A stretch of DNA of 64,000 nucleotides from the NCBI RefSeq assembly GCF_002177135.1, contig NZ_MWPH01000001.1:372001-436000 (forward strand), read 5' to 3'. The notes under the pieces were generated by a model. The model was not told the DNA's origin, made no database searches, and worked only from the letters and a program-made list of their open reading frames with translations. Source of the stretch: Natronolimnobius baerhuensis (lineage in GTDB: Archaea; Halobacteriota; Halobacteria; Halobacteriales; Natrialbaceae). Below, in pieces: positions 24,344 through 33,928 of this stretch; the stretch's first letter is position 1; every line of letters begins with the position of its first letter. A program made the position numbers and the translations under genes.

Positions 24344-27300
24344 CTACTGGTCCGATTTCGTTCGCGAAAGCCGTGATCGTATCACGGAACTAAACAACGC
24401 ATTGCTCACACTTGAGCGCAATCCGGACGACTCCGAGGCGATGGAGGAAGTGTTCCGAATCGCCCACACGCTCAAAGGCAACTGCGGTGCAGCGGGTCTC
24501 GAGGGCGCAAGCGAACTCGCCCACGCGATTGAAGACCTGTTAGACGCCGTCCGCGCCAGCCGACTCGAGGTGTCACCGGAGTTGATGGACGACATCTTCG
24601 ACGCCGTTGACGACCTCGAGACGATGGTCGAACGCGTTGCTGACCACGAAGAGAGCGGCAATATCGATGTCGCTGCACTCCAGACGGCCCCATCAGGGTC
24701 GATTCAGTCGCTTCGGGCGCATCTCGAGGGGCCGGCCCCAATCGAGGTGCCGACCGACGAGGAGATCGAAGACGTCCTCTCGCGGTTCGAGCAGCCAGCC
24801 GGCGACCGAAACGTCTACCTCGTTCGTATCTCGGTCGCCGAGAGCGAAGCCGAGGAAGAAAATGCCGGTATTTTGGTCGTCAAAGCCTTGATCGATGCGT
24901 TTGATCTGATCGGGACCGCCCCGCCACGACACGCAATCGAGGCACACGCATACAACGGCCGATTCGATGCCGTCTTCGCAAGCGCGGTGACGAAAGCTGC
25001 AATCGCCTCCGGCCTCGAGCCGGTTGATGAAGTCGCTGATTTCGAACTGGTCAACGTGACCGAGCAGTTCGAGGCCGTTGCAGCGGCAACTGACGAAGGC
25101 GACGCGGCCGGTGGTCTGTCCGATCCGGATATTAGCGCAGACGAAGCGCAGGATCTCGAGGTCGACGAACTTCTCGGCGAATTTAATCAGTACGACGATC
25201 TCGACAATCTCGTCGAAGAAGTCGAGGACGACGACGACCTCGATGCGTTCGACGAGATGGGCAAAGCCGGGTCGTTCGACGATCTACTGGGTGACGACGA
25301 TGTCGAGATCGAATTCGATGAAACGGACGATGTCGACGCCGAGACGGCTGAAGCGTCACCGGCTGAGGCGAACGACGGCGCTACTGACGACACCGGGTCG
25401 ACAGCAGCAAGCGATGACAGTGACGCAAGCGCTAGTGTCGACGACACTGGTGACGCTGACGACGTTGACGATGCGGAGGCCGTCTTCCAGGAACTCAAAG
25501 ACGAAGTCGAGATGGTCGGCTTCGACGAACTCCAGGACGAACTCGATGAACTCGAGTTCGACGAGTTCGACACCGACGAGGAAGTCGGGATGGACGAGTT
25601 ACTCGGTGATGACTTCGCAGACGACAGCGACGAGGCGTCCCTCGGCGAGGCAGAGTCTATGGCGAGCGCTGCGGAATCGGTCGATACCGAAGACGACGCA
25701 CTCGAGGCCGACCTCGAGGATCTCGTGACTGGCGAGGAGTCGTCAGATGATGATGATGATGAGACAGTCGATGAGGATGATGGCGACACTGACGAGACTG
25801 TGACGCCAGTCCCTGGATTCGAGACGGCTCCCGATGCGGATGCTGAGGCTGAGGCCGAGGCAGAATCCGAGGATGAGGCTGTCGATGCCGACCTCGAAAC
25901 CGACCGTGTCGAGGACGCTCCTGTTGCGAGCGAGACTGGCGACGACGCCGAAGCCGATTCGCTCGAGGAATCTATCGACGAACCTGCTGACGTCGAAACG
26001 GAGACGGACACAGCAGACGATGAGTCGGCGCTCGAGGCCGATGACGACTCTCTCACAGCCGAAACAGACAGCGCGGATCTCGACGACGAGACGGCTGTCG
26101 ATAACACAGCCAGCAGTGCTTCGTCCGACGAGGATGACGAACTCGCTGGTGCTGCGGAGAGTGAATCGGTGACAGCAGACAACGGTGGGGAGGACAGCGA
26201 GTCGGTTACTGAAGACGACGCTGACGAAAGCGAGCCGGATGCTGAAGACGACGTTGTCGAGGTCGCAGACGACTCCCTCGAGCCCGTCGATTCCGAGACG
26301 GATGCAGACTCACTCGAGGCAGATAGTGACCTCGACGCTACGGTCGAAGACAGTGAAGACGACGAAGTCACCGAAGACGACGCGGACACGACCGACGTCG
26401 AGTTCAGTGCCGGCGGCTTCGAGCCAGCGACTGACAGCCTCGAGCCAGCCGATTCGTCGACGACTGATGACACCACTGCAACCGATGCGGACGACGAGTC
26501 GACAGGCGATATTGTCGACTTCAGTACGTTCGGGAGCGAGATCGGTGCGGCTGTCGACGAGAGTGCTCGACTCGAGGACAGCGACGCCGACGACGCTGCG
26601 AACGCATCGGCAGACAACGAGTGGACGACACCCGACACAGCCGAAACTGACTCGTTTGCCCCCGTTGGGAGCGACGACGCACCAGCGTTCGACGATGAAG
26701 ACGTCGATGACGTGTCGTTCGAACCCACAGTCGATACTGACGACTCAGCTGCGTTCGACCAGCAACTCGAGGATGAGGACAGTGTCCCACTCGAGGCAGA
26801 CTTCAGTGTCGATACCGATGACAGCGACACTGACTTTGAGACGACGGACGATGAGGCACCAGCGTTCGACCCTGTCACAGACACGGCAGACTCGAACGAC
26901 TTCGACATCGACGACGACGCCTCGTTCGACGCACTCGAGGCGTCGACAAACGTCGAGGCAGACTTTGACAGTGACGAGTCTGTGGCGTTCGATGACTCCG
27001 CCAGCGAGGAGACATCGTTCACCGACGACGCCGGCAGCGAGGACCCGTCGGACGACACGCTGGATGACTCGCTCGATTCACTCGAGCAGACACTCGAGTC
27101 CGACGGCACGGAATCCTTCGAGGATACCTTCGGTGATGACGCGTTCACCGACCTCGAGAGCGACGAGTTCGATAGTATCGATAGCGCCCTCGAGACTGAC
27201 GACACAGACGGGTTCGGCGACTCCGCGGCGGAGACGAGCGACGAGCAGTCCCGGACTGCTCCCGACTCGGACGAACCCGAGATCGTCATCGACGAACCAT

Positions 27301-28598
27301 CGCTCGAGGTTCCGGATATAGAGATTCCTGATGAGTCGCGTACGCGCGACACCGAGGACGATGCATCGGACAGTCAGTCCGTTCGTGTCGATGTCGAACA
27401 GATTGACGACCTTCTGACGCTCGTCGAGGGGCTGGTCACCAGCCGCGTCCGGCTCCGAGACGCCGTCGAAGCCGACGAGGATCGACAGACGCTCGAGACG
27501 GAACTCGATGCCCTCGAGGATCTTACCGGCGACTTACAGGAGACGGTCATGGACGTTCGACTCGTCCCACTCGGAACCGTTACGAACCGACTTCCGCGTG
27601 TTGTCCGAGATATCTCCCGCGAGCAGGACAAGACGGTCGAGTTCAACATCAGCGGCGAAGACGTCGAACTCGACCGCACGGTCTTGGACCGGATCAGCGA
27701 TCCGTTGATGCATCTGGTTCGAAACGCCGTCGATCACGGTATCGAAGCACCTGATGAGCGCGCGGACACGGACAAACCGGAGGAAGGGACAGTCGAGGTA
27801 ACCGCAACGCGGACGCGTGATCGCGTCAAGATCACCGTCGAAGACGACGGCAGCGGTCTCGATCCCGACCGACTCCGCTCGGAAGCACTCGAGGCAGGCG
27901 TCATCGGGGAGGAAGATGCTGCGGCACTCTCGGACGAACAGGTCTACGAACTCGTCTTCCATCCCGGCCTGTCGACCGCTGATGAAGTGACGGATGTCAG
28001 TGGTCGTGGCGTCGGGATGGACGTCGTCAAACGGACTGTGACCGAACTCGACGGCTCAGTCTCAATCGACAGCAGTCCTGGCGATGGAACCACCGTCAAC
28101 ATGCTGTTGCCCGTTTCGATTGCAATTGATGAGGTGTTGTTCCTCGAGAGCAACGGCCAGGAGTTCGGTATCCCGATTGATGTCGTCCACGATATCGAGT
28201 CTGCCAGTTCAATCGAGACGGTCGACGGCGACGCGGTGTTGCCAGTTGGCAATGCCGACGGATTCGGTACCGAGTCGACCACCGGGTCGATCAGTTCCGA
28301 GAGCGCACCAACAGACCACGAACCGACGACCGAGTACTCGGCAACTGTTCCAGTCGTCTCGCTCGATGACGTCCTCGAGACGACGGCGGAGCAGTCCGCA
28401 GGTACCGATGGCAGCGTTCTCGTACGGATCCGAGACGACGTTCGCGAGGTCGCATTCCAGTGTGACCAGGTTCATGGCCAACAGGAAGTCGTGGTCAAAC
28501 CCTTCGAGGGCTTTATGACCGGCATTCCAGGCCTCAGTGGCGCAACCGTCCGCGGACGCGGTGCAGTAGTCAATATCCTAGATGTGACCACACTATGA
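24336..28598 (+). CDS. cheA: Chemotaxis histidine kinase CheA with a giant acidic linker
   Basis: 1420 residues, about twice the usual CheA length. Residues 1-120: HPt/P1 domain with the phosphorylated His in AHTLKGNCGAAG. About 150-245: P2-like CheY-binding domain (NVYLVRISVAE). About 250-1010: low-complexity Asp/Glu/Ser/Thr/Ala linker, certainly disordered. About 1012-1080: P3 dimerisation helices (VDVEQIDDLLTLVEGL). About 1085-1255: ATPase domain with LVRNAVDHGIEAPDER (N box), DDGSGLDPD (G1) and GRGVGMDVVKR (G2). About 1260-1420: CheW-like P5. All catalytic motifs are intact, so it should be active; the linker length is the anomaly. The ATG at 24336 is chosen over GTG at 24327. Confidence 0.95.
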   Translation: MTDYWSDFVRESRDRITELNNALLTLERNPDDSEAMEEVFRIAHTLKGNCGAAGLEGASELAHAIEDLLDAVRASRLEVSPELMDDIFDAVDDLETMVERVADHEESGNIDVAALQTAPSGSIQSLRAHLEGPAPIEVPTDEEIEDVLSRFEQPAGDRNVYLVRISVAESEAEEENAGILVVKALIDAFDLIGTAPPRHAIEAHAYNGRFDAVFASAVTKAAIASGLEPVDEVADFELVNVTEQFEAVAAATDEGDAAGGLSDPDISADEAQDLEVDELLGEFNQYDDLDNLVEEVEDDDDLDAFDEMGKAGSFDDLLGDDDVEIEFDETDDVDAETAEASPAEANDGATDDTGSTAASDDSDASASVDDTGDADDVDDAEAVFQELKDEVEMVGFDELQDELDELEFDEFDTDEEVGMDELLGDDFADDSDEASLGEAESMASAAESVDTEDDALEADLEDLVTGEESSDDDDDETVDEDDGDTDETVTPVPGFETAPDADAEAEAEAESEDEAVDADLETDRVEDAPVASETGDDAEADSLEESIDEPADVETETDTADDESALEADDDSLTAETDSADLDDETAVDNTASSASSDEDDELAGAAESESVTADNGGEDSESVTEDDADESEPDAEDDVVEVADDSLEPVDSETDADSLEADSDLDATVEDSEDDEVTEDDADTTDVEFSAGGFEPATDSLEPADSSTTDDTTATDADDESTGDIVDFSTFGSEIGAAVDESARLEDSDADDAANASADNEWTTPDTAETDSFAPVGSDDAPAFDDEDVDDVSFEPTVDTDDSAAFDQQLEDEDSVPLEADFSVDTDDSDTDFETTDDEAPAFDPVTDTADSNDFDIDDDASFDALEASTNVEADFDSDESVAFDDSASEETSFTDDAGSEDPSDDTLDDSLDSLEQTLESDGTESFEDTFGDDAFTDLESDEFDSIDSALETDDTDGFGDSAAETSDEQSRTAPDSDEPEIVIDEPSLEVPDIEIPDESRTRDTEDDASDSQSVRVDVEQIDDLLTLVEGLVTSRVRLRDAVEADEDRQTLETELDALEDLTGDLQETVMDVRLVPLGTVTNRLPRVVRDISREQDKTVEFNISGEDVELDRTVLDRISDPLMHLVRNAVDHGIEAPDERADTDKPEEGTVEVTATRTRDRVKITVEDDGSGLDPDRLRSEALEAGVIGEEDAAALSDEQVYELVFHPGLSTADEVTDVSGRGVGMDVVKRTVTELDGSVSIDSSPGDGTTVNMLLPVSIAIDEVLFLESNGQEFGIPIDVVHDIESASSIETVDGDAVLPVGNADGFGTESTTGSISSESAPTDHEPTTEYSATVPVVSLDDVLETTAEQSAGTDGSVLVRIRDDVREVAFQCDQVHGQQEVVVKPFEGFMTGIPGLSGATVRGRGAVVNILDVTTL

Positions 28599-28644
28599 AC
28601 GTGAAACGACAGCCAGCGATACACTCACACTCACGGAGCAACCC

Positions 28645-29250
28645 ATGACGATGATGGTCGATATTCGAAAGTTGAGCTTTATAAACGAAATGGCAAAAGT
28701 CGGGACGAACGGCGTTGCCGACAACATGAGCAAGCTGACCGGCCAGAACGCCCAGATGGAGGTGACGAAGACGAACTTCGTCGACGTCGCTGACCTCGAG
28801 TCCCAACTCGAGGGTGGCAAGCGTGTTGGTGTCCGGGTCAGACTGCTCAATCCGCCACATGGACACATCCTGATCCTCTTTCCGGAGGCAAGCGCAAAGA
28901 AGATCACCGCGATCATGCTTGACGATGTCGTCGAGGACATGTCCGATGTCTCCGGCAAGATGGCACGCAGCGCCGTCGAGGAGATGGGGAACATGATGGC
29001 CAGTGGCTTCATCGACGGCTGGGCAGACGTTCTCGGCCGTGTGATCGATGTTGCTGCCCCACAGCTCGTCTACGCACCGACCGAGGAAATCGTCACCCGA
29101 ACGGCAAGTCTTGGTGATGACGACCTCGCACTGTTCTTCGATTCGGATCTGTCGGTACCGAGCTATCAGATCGAGGCCGAAATTTATGCCTTCCCCGAAC
29201 TCGAGGAGTTCGTCGAAATGGTTAACCAAACTGACGTCAAACCCGCATGA
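28645..29250 (+). CDS. cheC: CheY-P phosphatase CheC
   Basis: 201 residues, a single CheC fold. The active-site pattern S-x3-E-x2-N is present as SAVEEMGN within RSAVEEMGNMMASGFIDGW, with the downstream Pro in VIDVAAPQ. CheC dephosphorylates CheY-P and, bound to CheD, links adaptation to CheY-P level. GGAG lies 7 bases before the ATG at 28645. Two further in-frame ATGs follow within 9 bases, so the exact start is uncertain by a few residues. The end overlaps the next gene (ATGA). Confidence 0.92.
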   Translation: MTMMVDIRKLSFINEMAKVGTNGVADNMSKLTGQNAQMEVTKTNFVDVADLESQLEGGKRVGVRVRLLNPPHGHILILFPEASAKKITAIMLDDVVEDMSDVSGKMARSAVEEMGNMMASGFIDGWADVLGRVIDVAAPQLVYAPTEEIVTRTASLGDDDLALFFDSDLSVPSYQIEAEIYAFPELEEFVEMVNQTDVKPA

Positions 29251-30494
29251 AACTCGATGTTAACGCACTCGGGACGTTCTACCGGATGGCCCGAGAGGGT
29301 GCTGGCTTAGCCGCTGGCCGACTGACCCACATGACCGATGTCGAAACACGGGTCGGCGTCACGAAACTCAACTTCATGCGCGGACACGAACTCCGCCACG
29401 ATTTCGAGGATTCCGGCGAGAAGGTCGGCGTTCGGGTCGAGCTAACCGGTGCAATCGAGGGCTACTCCGTAATCGTCTTCGACCGGGCGAACGCCTTGCG
29501 GATCGTCGAAACCCTCGTCGAAGAGTCCGATGCCGAGGAGTTCGACGAGATGAATCGCAGCGCAGTCACCGAAGTCGGCCAGATCATGAACAACGGTTTC
29601 ATCGACGGCTGGGCCGACGTCCTCGAGACCGTTATCGACGTCTCGACACCTGAGTTCATCAAGGGCGAGTCCGCTGAACCGTTCATTGGTGACATCGAGA
29701 CGGCGTCGGGCGACGAACTTGCGCTCCTCTTTCAGAGCCAGATCGAAGCCGTCGGCACCGAAGTCGGTTTCAGCCACTATCTGTTCCCGAAACGGGACTC
29801 GATGGCTGACCTGTTAGACCAACTGCGAGCCAGCAACGGGATCGAGTACGACAAACTCGACGGCTTTGACCGCATGGCCGAACGCGGAGCCGAAGAAATC
29901 GCCAAAACGGCGACCACGCTAACCGGTATCGAAACGAGCGTCGATATCCGGCGGCTGAACTTCGTCTCGCTCGAGTCGATTCCCCAGCAAGTGCCAAACG
30001 AAAAACTGGTCGGTGTCGCCTTCGAGTTCGAAGGAACGCCGAGTGGCTTTTTGCTCTTCTTGTTCGACGAGCAGTCGGCCGACGAAATCATCGATGCAAT
30101 GGTCCCGGCGGGAACCCCGGTGGGAGACGACGACACGGACGGCTACGACGAGATGGGCCGCAGTGCAATCACCGAACTCGGGAACATTATGGCCAGTGGC
30201 TTTCTCGATGGCTGGGCGAACGTCCTCGATACGACAATTGACCACTCGACACCGGAGTTCATCCATGATATCGGTGCTGCAGCCGTCGATCCAGTCGTCA
30301 TCCGACTCGGAGAGAGCCAGGAGTTCGCGTTCGTCTTCGATACGGTCATCACTGCCGACGGCCGAGAGTTCGACTGTGAAGTGTATGCGATCCCCGATGA
30401 AGACGATCTCGAGCGTGCGTTGAACGATCTCGATGTCGAACGAATCGAGGAGACGCCGACGACGGCCGACTTCCAGCAAGTGAACAACACATGA
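29247..30494 (+). CDS. cheC: Tandem two-domain CheC-family phosphatase
   Basis: 415 residues formed by two CheC domains in tandem (about 1-195 and 205-390). Domain 2 keeps the full active-site pattern in SAITELGNIMASGF. Domain 1 reads SAVTEVGQIMNNGF, with Gln where Asn is normal, so one site may be weak or inactive. Duplicated CheC proteins occur in haloarchaea. Overlaps both neighbours by 4 bases, strongly implying translational coupling. One domain may be regulatory (for example for CheD binding) and the other catalytic (inference). Confidence 0.9.
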   Translation: MKLDVNALGTFYRMAREGAGLAAGRLTHMTDVETRVGVTKLNFMRGHELRHDFEDSGEKVGVRVELTGAIEGYSVIVFDRANALRIVETLVEESDAEEFDEMNRSAVTEVGQIMNNGFIDGWADVLETVIDVSTPEFIKGESAEPFIGDIETASGDELALLFQSQIEAVGTEVGFSHYLFPKRDSMADLLDQLRASNGIEYDKLDGFDRMAERGAEEIAKTATTLTGIETSVDIRRLNFVSLESIPQQVPNEKLVGVAFEFEGTPSGFLLFLFDEQSADEIIDAMVPAGTPVGDDDTDGYDEMGRSAITELGNIMASGFLDGWANVLDTTIDHSTPEFIHDIGAAAVDPVVIRLGESQEFAFVFDTVITADGREFDCEVYAIPDEDDLERALNDLDVERIEETPTTADFQQVNNT

Positions 30495-31024
30495 AAACGT
30501 ACGGAAGCGAACCGGGCATGCCATCGTCCGTCCAGGTCGGAATCTCCGAACTGGTCGTCAGCGACGGCACCGAAGACGGCGACGAGACGCTCAAATCCTA
30601 CGGGCTCGGCTCGTGTCTTGCGATTGCACTCTACGATCCCGAAACCGGCATCGGCGGGCTTGCTCATGCGATGCTCCCCGATGGCGATACGGCCGACCAC
30701 AGCGACCGCAAACCCGGTAAGTACGCCGATACCGCAATCCGTGCGCTGCTCCGGCGGATGGTCGAACAGGGCGCAAGCTATACCGCCGTCGAAGCGAAAC
30801 TCGCTGGCGGCAGCGATATGTTCGACTTCGATAGCTTCGGTGACGGTGTCGGCCAGCGAAACATCGTCGCCGCCAGAGACGAACTCGACCGGCTTGGCGT
30901 CCCAATCGTCGCCGAAGACGTCGGTGGCGACCGCGGACGAACCGTCGAATTCACTCCCGAGTCCGGAACGCTTCTGGTAAAGACCTCGAGCGATGATGGG
31001 ACAAACGGAGTGACTGAACTGTGA
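30491..31024 (+). CDS. cheD: Chemoreceptor glutamine deamidase CheD
   Basis: 177 residues. The Cys-His catalytic pair is visible in YGLGSCLAIALYD (Cys) and GGLAHAMLPDG (His); a later KLAGGSDMFDF and RNIVAARDEL segment completes the CheD fold. It deamidates receptor glutamines to glutamates and is modulated by CheC binding. Lies between tandem-domain cheC and cheR with 4-base overlaps on both sides. Confidence 0.95.
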   Translation: MKTYGSEPGMPSSVQVGISELVVSDGTEDGDETLKSYGLGSCLAIALYDPETGIGGLAHAMLPDGDTADHSDRKPGKYADTAIRALLRRMVEQGASYTAVEAKLAGGSDMFDFDSFGDGVGQRNIVAARDELDRLGVPIVAEDVGGDRGRTVEFTPESGTLLVKTSSDDGTNGVTEL

Positions 31025-31836
31025 CCGACGAGTCGTTCGACGAACTCCTCGAGTACGTCGAGCACGAACTGAATTTCGCGACGAGCCACTACAACAACAG
31101 CTACCTCGACCGACGGGTCTCCTCGCGGATGCGACGCACGCAAAACGAAACGTACACTGACTACCTCGAGTTGCTACAGGAGGACCCAGACGAACAGGAG
31201 TCGTTGTTGCAGGCGATGAGCATCAACGTCACTGGCTTCTTTCGCAACCCCGATGTCTGGGCGGGCATTCGAGACGTGCTGCGAACCCTCTCAGCTGCAA
31301 ACGACGAGGTTCGAATCTGGAGTGCGGCCTGCGCAGACGGCCGCGAACCCTACTCGCTGTCGATGCTCGCCCACGATGACCCCCAGATCGACGAATCCTC
31401 AGTCTCTATCCTCGGGAGCGACATCAGCGAACCCGCCCTCGAGACGGCCCGAAAGGGTGTCTACGAAGAATCTCGAACCGTTGATTTCGCCGAGCAACTG
31501 TCGTTTCTCGATGCCTACGAACAGTATATCAACACCGACGAACGACAGTATTCCATCGCGGATCAGATACAAGAACGCGTAGAGTTCGAACGCCACGACC
31601 TGATCAACGACGACCCGAAATCCGGCTTTGACCTTGTCGTCTGTAGAAATCTGTTCATCTACATCGACAACGAGTACAAACAGTCGATGCTCAGGGCCAT
31701 CGCCAAATCGCTTCGGCCAAAGGGCTACCTCGTCATCGGCAAAGCCGAAACGATCCCGCCGAACCTTAAATCCGCCTTCGAAGTCGACGACGCCCGACTG
31801 CGGATCTACCAACGAGATTCAGACGTCTCGTTGTAA
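31021..31836 (+). CDS. cheR: Chemotaxis protein methyltransferase CheR
   Basis: 271 residues starting with GTG. The N-terminal helical domain (DRRVSSRMRRTQNETYTDYLELL) is followed by the SAM-dependent domain: NVTGFFRNPDVW, IWSAACADGREPYSLSML (SAM loop) and LVVCRNLFIYIDNEYK. It methylates transducer glutamates with SAM, opposing CheB. Last gene of the tightly coupled run; an 80-base gap follows. Confidence 0.95.
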   Translation: MTDESFDELLEYVEHELNFATSHYNNSYLDRRVSSRMRRTQNETYTDYLELLQEDPDEQESLLQAMSINVTGFFRNPDVWAGIRDVLRTLSAANDEVRIWSAACADGREPYSLSMLAHDDPQIDESSVSILGSDISEPALETARKGVYEESRTVDFAEQLSFLDAYEQYINTDERQYSIADQIQERVEFERHDLINDDPKSGFDLVVCRNLFIYIDNEYKQSMLRAIAKSLRPKGYLVIGKAETIPPNLKSAFEVDDARLRIYQRDSDVSL

Positions 31837-31915
31837 CTCCCGTGTGTTCGTCGGGCCATCGCCCACTGAATAACACCCTGATATTACATATTCCCTGCTC
31901 GAATACACTCGAGTA

Positions 31916-33157
31916 ATGACCGGCCCCGATCTCCGCTCGTTTGTCTCACGAACAACCGCCCTCATTTCTGCCACGCCGCCCTCGACCGGCCGCGAAACGC
32001 GTGCATGGATTGTCGATCCACTCCTCGAGACACTCGGTTGGGATCGCCACGCCGAATCGACGATCACCGATACGACCGTCGAGGATGTCCACCTCGAGTA
32101 CGTCCTCGCCGTTGAATCGGTCCCGGTGCTATTCGTCGCCGTCGAACCGTACGGCCACGACCTCACGGACCAACGCGCTCGCAACCTGCTTGAGGCGATG
32201 GCCTGGACGGGCGTCGACCGAGCGATCTACACGAACGGCCACTCAGTCGCGTTCGTTGCTGGAACGACCGACGCCGACCGCTTGCTGTGTTCACTCTCCT
32301 CGCTTCCCGACCACGAGTCATCCATCGAGCACTACACTCGTGCAGCGGCGACCAAGCGACTCGAGACGAACACAGAAGACGCTGTTGCCCGCCGCCTCGC
32401 AGTCAACCGCTCGAGCGTCACCGAGGCGATGACTGACCAACTCGTCGCTGCTGCGGGTGACTCCTATCGTGATGAATTCGAGACCGCAACAGACCGCCTG
32501 CTTGACCGCCTCGTCGTCTCCTTCGCCGACAACGACTCCGAGCGATTCGAGTCCGTCTCCGACGACGTTGCACTCGAGTTTACGGAGCCGTCTCACGAGC
32601 ACCCGAGCACTGACTCGTCTGCTGTGTCTCGAGCGTCCACTGGAGACGAGTCGGGCGGTGGTTCCGTCGATGAGACACCAATCGAAGCAGACACGAATTC
32701 GGAAGTGATCGAGGGTGAGAACACGGCCGAAACCAGCAGCAGTGAGCCAGAGACCGAACCTGAGACAGACAGCACTGGCGAGGACACCAGCACCAACGAG
32801 ACCGAACCCGATACCGAATACGTCGCCCGATTCTTCAACGACCGCGGCTCAATCGGTGCGGTCGGTCACTCACGATCCGAACAGGCACTCGTCAGTGTCG
32901 CTGAATACCTCTTCGAGCGCGGTCTTTCTGGTATTACTGTCCCCTGGAGCCCTGACGACGACTCTGTCCCAACGCTTCTCAACGACAACCCACAGCGAGC
33001 CACTGGTGAGCCAATGGCCGCCCCTCGAGAACTTTCGAATGGCTACTCCCTCGAGACGGCAGGCGACGCCGACGCTCACGCCCGCATTGCAGAAGCACTC
33101 GCTGCTCGAGCAGGGCTGCGTGTGATGTTGACGGGTGATTGGGAGTCAGCAGAGTAG
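31916..33157 (+). CDS. HsdR-N-like domain protein, probably catalytically inactive
   Basis: 413 residues. The first 120 resemble the N-terminal domain of type I restriction HsdR/virulence-associated proteins: WIVDPLLETLGWD, LEYVLAVESVPVLFVAVEPYG and VDRAIYTNGHSVAFVAG. In active members the core reads D-x-L...E-x-K; here it reads LEYVL and VEPYG (Glu77-Pro-Tyr), so the Lys is missing and nuclease activity is unlikely. Residues 220-300 are an acidic disordered linker. The C-terminal 110 residues (YVARFFNDRGSIGAVGH onward) are a separate small domain I do not recognise. It has its own TATA-like ATATTACATATT about 30 bases upstream, between the che and pil loci. Confidence 0.7.
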   Translation: MTGPDLRSFVSRTTALISATPPSTGRETRAWIVDPLLETLGWDRHAESTITDTTVEDVHLEYVLAVESVPVLFVAVEPYGHDLTDQRARNLLEAMAWTGVDRAIYTNGHSVAFVAGTTDADRLLCSLSSLPDHESSIEHYTRAAATKRLETNTEDAVARRLAVNRSSVTEAMTDQLVAAAGDSYRDEFETATDRLLDRLVVSFADNDSERFESVSDDVALEFTEPSHEHPSTDSSAVSRASTGDESGGGSVDETPIEADTNSEVIEGENTAETSSSEPETEPETDSTGEDTSTNETEPDTEYVARFFNDRGSIGAVGHSRSEQALVSVAEYLFERGLSGITVPWSPDDDSVPTLLNDNPQRATGEPMAAPRELSNGYSLETAGDADAHARIAEALAARAGLRVMLTGDWESAE

Positions 33158-33166
33158 TCGGATTGA

Positions 33167-33928
33167 TTAGTAGTCGATTTCGGCTTCGACGACTGTCACG
33201 AGTGTTCGGTCAGCATCCTTTCCGGAATCCCAACCTTCTTCGTCGAGGTATGTCTCCCAAACATCATTCTCGTCGCCACCTGAAACGGTTATTTCCACGT
33301 CGTCTTCGAACATTTCGGTCGTTCGGTTCACAACCGATATGCTCAAGCCTTGGCTCCCATCGGTCTGAATTGATCGCCGATCTCCGTCAATTTTAACGAG
33401 CGAAACAACAGCGACGTTTTCACGGTTGTCGTGTTCGTTGTACCGGAACTGCGGATCTGAAACGACAAGTCCACCACCACTATCCATCTTGCGGGTCACG
33501 GCACCGCCTTCGTAGCTGATCGTCTCTGAGCCGGATTCGTACGTCAGTGAACCGAGGGTGATTGAATCATCACTGTTCTCAAGGTGTTCAAACTCGTCTC
33601 CATTACCGACGTCGATAGCAAGATCTGGACCGCCGTCACCATCAACCGTTACCGTCCCACCACGAACCGTCAATTCACCGTAGCGCTCCTCGAGACCGTC
33701 GTACCGAAGAACGTCGTTAAAGTTGTCCGCGAGCGTTTGCATCGCTCGGTCGGCGTTCCGCTGCTGCTCGTTCTCCTGGTAGCTGTCCATCGCCTGGAAG
33801 CCAGTCATCGAGAGAATCGCAACCGAGGTGAGGATAATTCCGAAGACGAGGACGAACGCAAGAACTTCGGAGACACCACGATTATCCCGCTGCAACGGAC
33901 TCGAGAGTTGAATTCGTTTGTCTCGCAT
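33167..33928 (-). CDS. Type IV pilin-like protein, last gene of the pil operon
   Basis: 253 residues. The N-terminus RDNRGVSEVLAFVLVFGIIL is an archaeal class III-like signal: a charged stretch, Arg-Gly, then a hydrophobic helix, as processed by the prepilin peptidase PibD. The remaining 200 residues form a beta-rich extracellular domain with several NxS/T sites. Overlaps the next pilin-like gene by one base. Its larger size suggests a minor pilin or tip/priming subunit (inference). Confidence 0.78.
   Translation of the reverse strand: MRDKRIQLSSPLQRDNRGVSEVLAFVLVFGIILTSVAILSMTGFQAMDSYQENEQQRNADRAMQTLADNFNDVLRYDGLEERYGELTVRGGTVTVDGDGGPDLAIDVGNGDEFEHLENSDDSITLGSLTYESGSETISYEGGAVTRKMDSGGGLVVSDPQFRYNEHDNRENVAVVSLVKIDGDRRSIQTDGSQGLSISVVNRTTEMFEDDVEITVSGGDENDVWETYLDEEGWDSGKDADRTLVTVVEAEIDY

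Noticed and set aside
25187-27352. A 721-codon Ser-rich open frame on the minus strand
   Set aside because: It is the antisense of the CheA acidic linker: GAC/GAG-rich sense DNA gives TCG/TCA/CTC antisense codons without stops. No domain, low complexity throughout.
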